From the NCBI GenBank assembly GCA_950295325.1, contig OX485808.1, forward strand, positions 22,524,527 through 22,588,526: DNA of 64,000 nucleotides. Reading direction: 5' to 3'. Source of the stretch: Polytrichum commune. Its lineage: Eukaryota > Streptophyta > Polytrichopsida > Polytrichales > Polytrichaceae. Position 1 is the stretch's first letter. Each line of letters begins with the position of its first letter. Position numbers and translations under genes: made by a program. Below are positions 33,063 through 44,536 of this stretch, piece by piece. Under the pieces are notes generated by a model that had not been told where the DNA came from, did no database searches, and saw nothing but the letters and a program-made list of their open reading frames with translations.

Positions 33063-33661
33063 TGGCCCCGGGCTAGAGTACAGCTATCCAAGGTTGGGCC
33101 CCACCCTGGGCACGCCTCCTTCACTGCCCGAATGAAGTCCATCCTCCCTGCCCGCTCTGCCCGACTTCGAAAAATAAAATTGCCCTTATATTCTTGAAGG
33201 TTGCTTGTCCATAAACCCATATTAAGTGCACTTCATCTTCAAGGTTCAAAATCCAATATACATGTTCATTTCAATTGAGATAATAAGCAATTGATTGGGA
33301 TTTCATTTTCAAAGTGAAACTATCAATAAAGCATGTCATTTACTTGGAAGTCAAAAACATTACAAAACCCTCATTAGCATTGAGGTTGTAATTCTTGTGA
33401 CTTACCATTTAAAGGGGTCTTTGTCATTCTAAACAAGTGTGATTTCCCAATCAAAGTGAACATGTATATTGGATTTTGGACCTTGAAGATGAAGTGCACT
33501 CAATATGGGTTATATGAACAAACAACCTTCAAGAATGCAAGGGTAATTTTAATTTTTGAATTCGGGCAAAGTGGACAGGAAGCATGGGCTTCATCCGGGC
33601 AGTGAAGGAAACGTGCCCAGAGTGGGGCCTAGCCATGGGCAAATGTGATCTAGCCCAAGGC
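33063..33661. mobile_element. Foldback element with about 230-bp arms
   Basis: Arms at 33063-33300 and 33425-33661 are inverted copies. Examples are TTCACTGCCCGAATGAAGTC versus GACTTCATTCGGGCAGTGAA-like at 33590, and the shared AACATGTATATTGGATTTTG. It is flanked by AATAATG at 33056-33062 and 33662-33668. No coding. Probably MULE- or hAT-related given the 7-8 bp duplication. Confidence 0.75.
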
Positions 33662-33668
33662 AATAATG

Positions 33669-34450
33669 CAAATGTTTTTGAAGGTCTATGATGAACTTGT
33701 CTCACGCACGCATAGAGAGAGAGAGAACTTTTCCCCCCCTACTTGGGACCCTAAACTTTGACACCGTTCCGTTTTATGAGATCTCACCCGACTTCAGCTT
33801 TTCTTTGACCTAAAGATGTGTGCTCAACTTAGGCAACACAAACAAAAGCCTGATAAAAAAATGCTGATTTTAAAGGGTTCAAGGCTGCATAACAATGAGC
33901 ATGGTCTAAAATTTAAGTATCCCAACTATTGGACCCAGGGGCAAGAAAGGGTTAAAATTGTCAAGTATCTGGCCATAAGATCTAGACTACCATGATCATG
34001 TGAGTCTTTCAAATCTCAATCATCCATAAATTCCTCCCATGCCTTTAATATACAAATGATGATGCATATGATTCATGGTTCAACGATTGCATGATAGCAC
34101 ATATGTTAAGTATACTTAGTTGGAGATCACACGCACATGTGATCTTATTCATAATATTTTTGAACCATGTCACTAGGTAATTCTCTTTCTATGAACAATG
34201 ACTCATGTTAGTTGTGCATATTCCCCTCCCTTCCATCCAATAATCAAATTGAATTTGAATGTTAGTTAAACCTCAAGAGAATTATTTGAGTACAAACCTG
34301 AATAAAATTCTTCAGCCCACAGAAGCCATGAGCAAGGCTAAAAAATGTTGTGAACATTACACACAAATACACAATATTAACAATCACAAGGCTTTCTTGC
34401 CCATCAAAAAAAAATGGTCAACCTCTTTTTCAATACCCTTTTCAAATGGA
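33669..34450. other. Intergenic, no gene seen
   Basis: Includes a short GA run (33712-33726). The frames from 34200 on may already be decayed LINE sequence. Confidence 0.4.
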
Positions 34451-35998
34451 AATGTATTTCGTGAAAGCATGTAATTGGTAGCAAACATACATGTATTGGC
34501 AACGGGTGGGCTTGTATAGATTGAATCATTTTCACCATGTCAATTGCCCTACCAACATTGAACATTTCCACCAGGCTATCCTTTCATACACAACCACATT
34601 GCTCTCCCTACACCAATCCTTAAAAACATCATCAATACCTTTCAACTCTCACATTGCTAGTTCTCTAGTCTTTTCACTTATCCTATAAATTCATACAATT
34701 TATTCAGCACATGAGCAAGATGTAATTTTCAAGCTATTTGGCCCAATAGTTTTCACTAAGTGGGAAGGTCATGCTCTCGCACATATCATAGATCTCACCC
34801 ATAACCCTGAAACCGTAGAGCGGGCATGGTTAGCATCCCAATCAAACCTAATTACCACCACCATTATTTTCATAACCCATGATCATTGATCACAGAACAT
34901 TATCAAATCCCTTTAGCAAATTGATGTAATTCTCATCTTTACAATATCACTCCCCTAATGCTACAATGCCTCCCATCTCCAAACCATCAAACATATTGTA
35001 GCCTTGAAGAACCCCTCCCTACATCCATCTTAACAATCACTAGTAACCCCAATAAAGCCTACATACCCTCCTTCTTACAACCACTCATTGCATTCATACA
35101 CTCATTGCCAAAATCCCAAAGCATGGCATAACGCCCATCCCCCACCTCCTCCCACCCCACGTACTCTACAACTTCCCTCCATTGCATCATGAAGTCACTA
35201 GCATCCACCCACTCCACTACCCACCATACACTTATACCACACGGATGGTCTTTCTCCACCATACATTGAAGGAAATGGCAACATCTTTTGATGTAGAGCA
35301 TTCATTGGTTCATTACAAGTTGTATCTTTGTTAAACTCCCCCAATACCCTAGCACTATAAGAGATGGACTACATGCACTTCTTTTTGCAATAGAACGTAC
35401 CGAACTACTTACCACAAACACATTCATCTTCACAAACAATCCTAACAACATATACATACTTCTTAACCAAACCCGACACCCATCTTCCCAATACAATCAC
35501 CCCACAAATTATTTAGGTTTTGATGACCTAAACAATTGCTCACATTATTTAGGCCATCAAAACCTCCTGCCATACTGCCATAAAATTATTATTCAAAAAA
35601 TTAGAGCGCATACAAACATCTTGGAAAACAATGAAGTATATAAACTTGCCAAAAGAGGCGCCCGAGGACCCCACATGGTTGCCAACGCCCTTCACTATAT
35701 GAAACACCAAATACTATTCTAGCCCTCTATTCATCCCACATCTACCAACATGATGGCTTTGTCTGCAACCTCAAGAGCTACTTTAAAAAATGATGAATAT
35801 GTACTTACAAGTACATACCCATATGTAGGCAAATGACTATGCACCACGTTGTATCCACCTAAATGGTCCAGCCTCTTTTAGAATGTCTCTTAGACATCCT
35901 CTGTCCAAATCACACAAATTCTAAATTTTTGCTATGGAAGATATATGGGGAAGTACTCCAAGAAACACATTCTCAAACAACCTATCTCCCCACTTTGT
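34451..35998 (+). pseudogene. Decayed LINE with an RNase H-like domain
   Basis: The clearest part (about 35322-35720) reads continuously in one frame. It contains IRDGLHALLFAIERTELL and FIFTNNPNNIYILLNQTRHP, then KIRAHTNILENNEVYKLAKR. The last matches the end of RNase H domains in non-LTR retrotransposons (K-hAHt-i-gN-e-D-LAk), with the usual aspartate replaced. Upstream (34450-35300) there are proline- and leucine-rich fragments in shifting frames with many stops, consistent with a decayed reverse-transcriptase 3' region. The protein normally removes RNA during target-primed copying. It cannot be expressed intact. No ends or target duplication were found. Confidence 0.55.
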
Positions 35999-36006
35999 AA
36001 CTTATG

Positions 36007-36567
36007 CACAGGTAGGTCACTTAGTGCATTTTAAAAACGACGTGCGGCATAATATAGAAAGGATTAAAATCATTTGAAATAAAAATTATAAAGGAATTCC
36101 AAATAATGAAGGGGCCATTAAATGTAGACAATCCCATTATAAGTAAGTTAGATGAACATAAAATGTGGGCCATTATTTTTTTGTAAAATTAATATAGGGG
36201 CTGAAGATAAGGATCCTAGAAGGTATGTTTAGTATGTTTGCTATGGTCTCCTATGTGTTTTCTTCATAACTTTGTTTGCAATGATATTACTGTTTGCACC
36301 CTTCTTTGTTTCCATGGTTTCCCTTAACACTCATCAATGCGTTAGGAAGTAGATTAGCTTTTATTACTTAAAAGGAATATAGAGTACAAAAAATTGCAGT
36401 GACTTGGACAATATAAGTAATGGAAGGGTGCAAACAAATGGGCCATTTTTGAAATTTAAGTAATTATAGGGAGGCTTTAATTCAGCCCTTGAAGGTAAAT
36501 AGCCCCAAAACAAAAAAACCCTAGCCGCACGTGGTGCACAAAAATGCCTTAGAGTGACCTACCCGTG
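36007..36567. mobile_element. MULE-like MITE with 8-bp target duplication
   Basis: A 561-bp element flanked by AACTTATG at 35999-36006 and 36568-36575. The ends are CACAGGTAGGTCACT and, inverted, CACGGGTAGGTCACT, with inner inverted ACGTGCGGC about 40 bp from each end. That inner word links it to 29593-30170 even though the outer ends differ. Confidence 0.75.
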
Positions 36568-36575
36568 AACTTATG

Positions 36576-37529
36576 TAGCCACAAGACAAAACAATAATTG
36601 CCTCCACTTGCTTTTTATGCTTAACAAATAGAAATCTTCGCACCAACTGCGACAACAAAGTTGTATATGCATTAGTTTACACCCTCTTAGCACACCCCAC
36701 AACACGTTGCTTTACATCAATTTAATGTTAGGTACGTCAAAGGCTGCACACCCAAAAATGCCATTACAGTCATCGCTCCTCCCTTGCTCTACGTACCCTG
36801 ATGCAATTGCCATGCCCACCCCCACCCCAATGTTCTTTGCATCCAATGTACACCACCCACTATTGGGGTACATTAGTTGTGGGCATGGGTTAGGGGCGCC
36901 GTAATTATTAGGAAATAAATCGGAATGGCCAATGGTAGGAGGTAGAAGAAGGGATTAGGAGGCCCCTAGGAAGCAAAGGAGGTTGGGGAAAGGACTCAGA
37001 GGTTGGGTTCAACTACTATTTTGATTAAACTTTGATTGCTCATGGCCTTTGAGAGTAACTTTGCCTTGTTGACATTGCTTGATAAATACGACCATGAGCA
37101 ATTCGTCTCTTATTTGTTGGTTCCATGTGTTGTATATTCCTTGCTTATTACATTGCTTCTTGCATGCTTCTACTTTTTCCTTAAAACACATAGTCATAGT
37201 CTTGGAACTGACTAGAACTTCAATGAACACAATGTATGCAAGAGCAAGGGAATACCCACGGAACGCATAAATTAGGAAGAAAGGGAGAGAGGGGAGGATG
37301 AGGATAGAACTAGGAGGAGAAGAAAAGTTATTACACATGAGCATACATCTCATTCATCGAACATGAACACCTTGAAATAGTATGTAAGTATGAGGTTTTA
37401 GATATTTTGACACCAAATTAGCTTCAAAGACCCTTAATTAGTCTAGTGGGACACATTTCAATGAATAGATCACAAACACATAGGGGCCAATACAATATGT
37501 ATTGGCATGCCAAAATGCCAAACATGTGA
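36576..37529. other. Intergenic, no gene seen
   Basis: Frames at 36707-36904 and 37009-37353 have no recognised domain. At 37497-37553 there is a match to the small palindromic words near 32480-32570. Confidence 0.45.
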
Positions 37530-39690
37530 TTAGTAAAATATGTAGTTCCCTAGGAGGTAGCCCTGGCCTTTATTTGCCACCCTACTAGTCCTATGGGTCT
37601 TATTGATGACAAAGTCTTTGCCAAACTTTGTGGTGTAGTTGAGGAAGTGGTAACCTTCAACCCACCGCCATCGATGTGGATCCCATCTGAATATGGCCAT
37701 CTTGTTGTAGAAAAATATGAATTCCTTGTTTTTTCTAACCTCTAGTAGTGTCAATAATCTTAACTTTGTGGAAGAAGCTAGACAAGTCACACGTGGGATC
37801 TATCCATTTACTAAGGCAACGTGAGTGAATGCCAACCGTGAAGCATTTGACAAGGAGAGGCATGGAGAGATGGTGTTAATGCATGCAAGAAAGAGTAAAT
37901 TCAACTGAACATCGCATTAAAATCAAATTCAACCCTCTTCTCTGTGTAAAATCCAAGCCATTGATCAAGGAGCGTGATCTCCGTGTCATTCTCAAGGAGA
38001 TGCCGCCATTGATCAATGATTCTAGTTGTGATGGTAATTCAATCCTCAACATCCATAGGTGTAAATTTCCAAGAGCCTCATCCCAAGATATGAAAGTATG
38101 GTACTCACTATCGCAAATGCCATCAACCCATTGAATGCTCTTGTGGTAATGTTCATGAAACCATTGTTAAGTAGCTCCAATCCCTCAAACTACCAGATGT
38201 TAGAATGAGTAATTTCATGAGATTGTTTGGGGCAGGGGGGGGGGGGGAGGGGGGAGTTGATATGTTCCTTTGCCCATAATTTTCCATGCTTTAGTGATGT
38301 GTTCCTAGACCTTAGAGCCGGAGACTCCTTGTTGTTGATGACAAATTAATTAGTCCAAGATAGCTCCCCAACTCCTACCTCTTGATGGGTTAAATTGTGC
38401 CACTCTAAACTAAGCATGACTTGGAGGTTGGATTACCCAAGTTTCATAAGCCATTTACATAGGAGGTTGGTTTTAGCATCCTCACAGTCCACTTACCCAA
38501 GACCCCCATATACTTCTTCAAAGCAACATTGTTTCCAACTAACCATGGTGCAAGTAAGTTGCTTTTGGCCAAACTAAAGATAGTTGTGAATTGCACTTTA
38601 AATTTTCCTTAAGATTTTGTTAGAGCCCCCACAACTTGATAAAAACCCACAAGGTGGAGAGTAAGACGTGATTGCAAATGACAATGTGACATGCAATTGA
38701 TAGTTTTCAGGGCACTCCAAAAATCCATCTTCTTAGAAATCTTTGAATATAAGAATTGATGAACATCCATGTTATTAAGATCAAGGCCAAAAAAGGTTGC
38801 CCAAGGAATTTGGGGAGGTCCCTTTCCTCTGCCCACCTCCAATTATACCCGCGAACCACTTCGGTTTGCGAGTGCATTTGTCAAATCAATAAGCGTAGGA
38901 CTTTTCCTAATTAACTTCCATGCTAGAAGTTGTGCTAAACATCTTGAGAAGCTTGACTAGATGATCCACATATTTTTCATCCATCTTTACCATAAATGAG
39001 GAATTGTCCGCATACTGTGAAATACATGTTATATTTTTTATCCCTTGGTAACAAAATCCCCTTTAGCTTGCCTTTGATGATTGCTTTCTTTATGGTATGT
39101 GTAGGAACCTCTCCCACTATCAAAAAGAGGTAGGGTGCAAGTGAGCATCCCCGCCTTACCCCTCTCTCAATTTTCAAGTTCCTTCATAGGCTTCCATTGA
39201 GCTTGATGGTTGTTGATGCATTGCCAAAAAGTAATTTGACCCCACCAATGAATTGTTTGTTAATCCCATACTTTGCATTTAAGAAAAAGAAATTGCTAAG
39301 AAACTTCGTCATACGCCTTAGAAAAATCAAGTTGCATAACCACAATCAATGTTGTTTTGTACATTGTCTAAGATAAAAATGTAGGGGTAAGAATGTTGTT
39401 TGCTCCATGCTAATAACATCACTCAACATGGGTTGCAACCTCATTTGTAGGAGTTTTGCGAAGTTTTTGTAAGTAACCTCAAGCAAAGTGATAGGCCGCC
39501 AATGGTTAAGGTTAGTGGTATCTCCCTCAGGAATATGGCTAATGAACCCTCTAGTCACTCCTTTGTGAAAGCTTCTACCTCAATGCTTCTAAGAATCATT
39601 CTATGGAAGTCAAACCCCAGTGTCAGCCATAATTGTTGAAAAAACTCAAGAGGGATCCCATCATGCTTTCCTATTCGCCATAATTGTTAG
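37530..39690 (-). pseudogene. LINE reverse-transcriptase pseudogene
   Basis: Read on the minus strand from 39690, broken frames give successive reverse-transcriptase blocks. These are a DGIPLEFF-like start, NHWRPITLLEVTYKNFAK and LLQMRLQPMLSDVISMEQT. Then comes GVRRGCSLAPYLFLIVGE (finger/palm block), a degraded catalytic box reading YADN instead of YADD near 39020, and FGLDLNNMDVHQFLYSKISK. A downstream piece, WDPHRWRWVEGYHFLNYTTK with NKGQGYLLGNY, lies at 37790-37530. Frames shift repeatedly and stops are common. The encoded enzyme would copy element RNA into the genome at a nick. Such machinery would also serve the SINEs seen in this window. The endonuclease region and element ends were not identified. 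Confidence 0.75.
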
Positions 39691-41941
39691 GAAAGAAGCC
39701 TAGCTTCAAGAAGGCCTCTTAATGGTAGAATTGCCTGAAAATTACTTAAGAAAATACCCTCAAGTAATGATGACCGCAAGTATGTGGAAGGTGGTTGTAC
39801 ATGCTCTAAGAAGGGGCACTCATGGTTGTGATCATATGCAATCAAAGGTTGTGAGGGTTTGAGCTATCGATTGTACATGGGAAGATTTTGGCTATGCTTG
39901 ATGAGTGACTATGTTGGTGTTGAAGTTTGGAGGGGCTTATGGCAAGTAGCATATGTGGGTTGTGGCGTTGTGTGGACGTTTGCATGGGTTTTGGGGTTTG
40001 ATTGAATTCTCAAGTCACTCACTTCTCTTCTGAGGGGTTGCTTCTCAATTTGTCTCTTTTGTTTAGCTCTAAGGGGAATTTAGGGTTTCAATTTTTACCT
40101 TTCTCTATTGTAGTCAATCTATGGACGTCGAACCTGTGAGGTGTGATAAGGCCGCGTAACTCTATCCAAGCAATAATATTGAACAACTTGGTAGATGATG
40201 ACGGATAACATATTCCATTGAGGGTGGAGACACTTGCTTTACTAGTAGATTTTGGGTTGCAAGGTGTCACATATTGGGTATTAAACAAGCTATGTGTATT
40301 GTTTCTCTTCCCCAAATAATGGCTAGACAAAGAGGATTAATATGATTCTAGTAGATATGCTAAGGCATTATCTAAGTCCAACTCAAGATGAATAGGGTAT
40401 GTGTTTATCCTTAGTTGAGTTCTCCATATTATAATGTTTGGCAAGAATCAATTTGAATCACTACTTTTATGTTGAGTTATGAACGACCTTCCTTGACACC
40501 ATTCAACCGTGGGTTTGACATGTGTCATGTCCCTAGTCCAAAGACTTTGCGCAATTGTAAACGACATTTTTAGGGCATGGCCTTTTTGAAATAGGCAATT
40601 TTAAAGTCTTAATGGCTTTCAGCCGGCAATTGATGGTTGGATAGTCATCTAAAGTGGAAAGCCAAGGCAATTGCCGTTAAAGATTAGTTATAGTTTGTAA
40701 CCGATTCCTTCCCTTCCTCGCCACCATAAGGAATAGGCGAGGGAAATCATGAGAAGGCCATTCTCTTAATGTCGAATATGGCATAGTCTCAATATAGGAG
40801 CAATAGATTTTTTTGAAGGTTCAACACTTAATGATTGAGGTTGAATACTCAACATTAGGCAATTTTCAAGCAAGATACTTGTAGATATAGAATTAATCTG
40901 AAAGAGCCAAGTGATTCGGACTCTAATTTGTTTTGAAACTCTGACATTGAGGATAAAGATATGTTAAGTGCAATTGTCTTGAAGTGGAACTTTGATGGTT
41001 TTTGTTATGTGATTTGGAGAGAGTGAGAAGTAATATCTTGGATGTAATTGAATAGTGGTTGTGAAAATCTATTTGACCCGGCCATCAATCAAAGTGTGAA
41101 TGAAGTTCCTTAAAGATTATGAGAGTTGAAGCATAGTTTAGGAAAGTGCATTTAGGTGACATGCCAAGTAGAAGAAAGTTTGAACTTGAGAAGGAAGAAT
41201 GATGTCGGTTGAGACATAATATGTCTATGAATATCATGACTGAGAAATCTAAACGATAATCTAAACGATAATATAAGAGAAAGCTTTATGCCAATGAGTG
41301 GTTGAGGGTTGGGGAACCAAGATTGAGTTGACTTGATTGAGTGAATTACTCGTCATGGGCAGTGTGTAAGGAGGCAAATGAGTGCATGAGAACTTCGAGG
41401 ATCAAAGTGATATGAAAATAACAAGCTTTGGCAATAAACATAGTGAGAGTTTGAATGTAAGAGGTGAGAGAGTGAGTCAACGATAGGCATGTAAGTCGCT
41501 TTACCACGCATGTGAGAGGAGCTAAGGACTAATTGTTCAGTTAAGGGCAATAATCCTAGAAAAATTGTGTAAGTACATGACTAGTGGAAGGTCAAGATGC
41601 AAGTAATTTCCACATGGGAAATAAAAGGCATTTAGCCAAGTGTAACAGAGAAGGAGGAAGAAGATGATTGAAAACCTTAAAAAAGGAGGTAGCATGTATG
41701 AATGAGAGCAAATGAGTTGTGTAATTGAAGATCAGGAGTTGACAAAGTTCAAAGAAAGCAAATAGCTTGAGAGAAAGTGAATCGACTAAAAGGGCATGGG
41801 ATGGGCATAGTCATGAGCAATGAAAGAGAAAGGCTATAGCCGAAACTTGGTTGAGCGTTAACCAAGAGAGGTAAAGAGTGAGAGGCTTGAGATGGGCACA
41901 ATCGTGATTGTATACATAGATGATACCATATATCATTCTCT
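39691..41941. other. Intergenic, no recognised gene
   Basis: May include eroded LINE or gypsy sequence, but I could not identify any block. Frames at 40088-40330 and 41353-41550 (minus) carry no domain. A duplicated CTAAACGATAAT word occurs at 41250-41272. Confidence 0.4.
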
Positions 41942-42071
41942 CTTATATGTATACCATAACCACTCCATGACTTAGGCCATTCTCTCTCAATCTTTACCAC
42001 AAGGTAATGCCTTTCACTTACTAGGTTATCTCCTGACCTAAGTCATGGAGTGGTTATGGTATACATATAAG
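41942..42071. repeat. Inverted repeat, 38-bp arms with one mismatch
   Basis: The arms CTTATATGTATACCATAACC... (41942-41979) and its complement (42034-42071) differ at one base and enclose about 54 bp. It could form a strong hairpin; no element ends or target duplication are evident. Confidence 0.8.
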
Positions 42072-42605
42072 TTCCATAGTTGATGTGGTTACTCAAAAGA
42101 TGATACATGGGACATGTTGCCTTGACTATGAGCTAATGACTATTTGCCAAGCTATTAAGCTTCACGACTGAAGTAGGTCAAGTCATTAGCGTAATAGAGA
42201 GTCCCCAAAGATAAATTGGAATCACACACTACAGAGGAGCCATGAATTAATCCTTAAGAGTGAGTTAATCTAACGAAGAAGATAATAAGAAATGGAAATA
42301 ACCATACATTGTTATTAAAACCTTAATTCAATGTGACATTGATCCTTATAGACACTAGCTTAGTCTTCCCGGAGATCTAGTTCCCTAAATTGTTTTTTTA
42401 ATTAATTAATTAATTTAAAGATTTAAGTGATAGCAAAAAACTAACTACAACAATCAATGACTAGTATATTGCAAGAGGCAAAGAAACATTTACTAGCAGT
42501 GCAAAATAGATAAAAGTCCCACGTTGATACAAAGAGAAGAGAATTCTCTTTTGATGTTGGAATTCAAATACTAATAAGTATATCTAACATTACGTTAAAT
42601 ATTTT
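42072..42605. other. Intergenic, no feature seen
   Basis: AT-rich, with a short ATTA run (42400-42415). No frame with a domain. Confidence 0.45.
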
Positions 42606-42990
42606 AGGAGCAAAGAAGTTGTTGCTTGGATGGATTGAACCTTCTAGGATAATGAAGAGGGTGGGCAATGTGGCTTACAAACTAGAGTCGGTGGAGACAT
42701 GGAAGATACATCGTGTTTTTTATGTTTACTTTTGAAGCCATATAGGCTTCTCGCAAAGTACAGCCCCCCACCACCACCAATCCTTGAAGAAGATGATGAA
42801 TTGTTGTTTGAAGTTGAACAAGTTCTAGCACTTGAGATAAGTGGGATATATTTTTGTTGACTAGCAGGGGGTGCCAACGTGGATTGACATTGGGGGTTGG
42901 CCCTCGGTTTGGCTATGGGAGGGTTCACTTTGTTTAACATTCCATGGTGGCAACAATTCACTAAGAGGATGTGACGGTGAGTATCCATAC
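42606..42990 (+). pseudogene. Ty3/gypsy integrase C-terminus and chromodomain remnant
   Basis: Translation gives LLLGWIEPSRIMKRVGNVAY then KLESVETWKIHRVFYV, the conserved post-core segment of gypsy integrases (G-f-i-kRvG-vAY-LeLP-vHnVFHVS-LkpY). After a one-base frame change come KPYRLLAKYSPPPPPILEED and DELLFEVEQVLALE, the usual lead-in to a chromodomain (h-VE-IL--R). Stops then interrupt the chromodomain itself. This places it in the chromovirus group. The intact enzyme would insert retroviral-type DNA. The rest of the polyprotein and the long terminal repeats were not recognised. Confidence 0.65.
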
Positions 42991-44536
42991 TCATTGTCAG
43001 TGTTGGAAGAGCAGGAGGACGTCGGGGATTGTTTCTCTTGTTGGAAGACGGTGTATATATAACTCTTAGGGTCACTATCAAACCTTTTTCTTTCTTGGGG
43101 TCAACCTCAATCTTCTATTAGCATAATTAAACAACGCTACCTTGAGCAAGGTTCTCATTTATATAGCATATACCCATGAGGAGGTTTTTTAAAGTTTGGC
43201 TGTCCGAACCTATAGCTGACGTGGTTTTTTGTGACGCTTTCTTTTTGTGGTTGTCAACAACCAATTGCTACAGCATTAGAAATCCCAATATACAAGAGAG
43301 GAACTTGGATGTGAACTCATATTTCACAAGGGGTAGTTGTATGAGGCCTTAGAGAGGTTTGGATATGGCCTTAAGAACAATTCTTGGGAGCCAAATTTGT
43401 TTTTGGATTATTTAAGCAAAGATGCTCAAGATCAAGTAGAGAGGATTGGAGCATTGGCTAAGATAAGTCAAGACTAAGTTGATTTAACTAAAGAAATAAT
43501 CTAAACTAAGATAATACTTGCATTAGAACTAAGAGAACTAAGACGGTTCTAAAAGTTCTAAAATTAGAGGAAAATATATTCCTTTAAGTTGTAATTGTCC
43601 CATAACTTTAGAAAGCAACTAGGCATGGTGGGGAGGTGTATATAAGAGCCTCCAAAGATAAGAGGGAACCCACTTCATATTTCTCTCCAATATATGTTTT
43701 GAGTACCTCATGCTTGGGTGGTTCATGCCAAGCGCACATGGAAGTTTGGCTAGGCTTGTCTAGAGTTCTAGGTGGACTTCACAGATATTCATCACATAGA
43801 TCCATTCATCACATTTGCAAAATCTTCACAAAATCACCTAAACCATTTTGATCCACTTCAGAAGCTTATAAACAAAAAATCAGCACCTCTTATAATAGAT
43901 CTAACTGTACGGATGAAAAGTCTTAAGGATTGTCCACACACAATGTCACCCATATATTCATAATCAGAAAATTATAACATATTACGTTATAAGTCTGCTT
44001 CAGTAGTATTATCGGGCGATGGTGACTGCAAATGTAAAAACGTCCACCTTAGCCTTTAGGAGTTAAACATAACACCCATATTTGGTCACTCCATTGCTTA
44101 GGGGTTAAGTCACCACAGAGGCCCTCCCACATAGCTTAATGTGGAATCCACAAGGAAATCTAGAATGGTTGATATATTTTGAGGACATAGTCCAAACTCA
44201 TTGGAATTTGTGTCCTTAACGTGAGTTATTATGAAGCTAGAACAACAACAATTAAGCTATGAACACATCAAGTACCAGATTACTACACCACAAGACAAGG
44301 CAGAATACTTTAAAAACCAAATAAATTACATATAAAAAGTTACAACATAACCAACAAAGCATTCTGCAAAGTTCACTTGAAAAATATTCCTGAATTGGTA
44401 GGAGCACAATTTCAATGTCCCTGTCCACCAGTAGACTATGCCAAAGAGATTGTCCTGTGTTGGCAGTGTCGCCTCATCGAATCAGCCAGTGTCCACTTTT
44501 GGTCATCTCAAACTAACAGATTTGTTTCAGTCAATC
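42991..44536. other. Intergenic; possible gypsy LTR debris
   Basis: Lies 3' of the gypsy remnant and before the PAN3 3' end. A long terminal repeat would be expected here, but I could not set its ends. Around 44100-44215 there are words of the dispersed repeat seen at 17200 and 27880. PAN3 3' untranslated sequence should occupy the last few hundred bases. Confidence 0.4.

Noticed and set aside
42644-43081. 145-codon minus-strand frame over the gypsy remnant
   Set aside because: Antisense of the integrase/chromodomain region, rich in simple serine/proline runs with no domain of its own.
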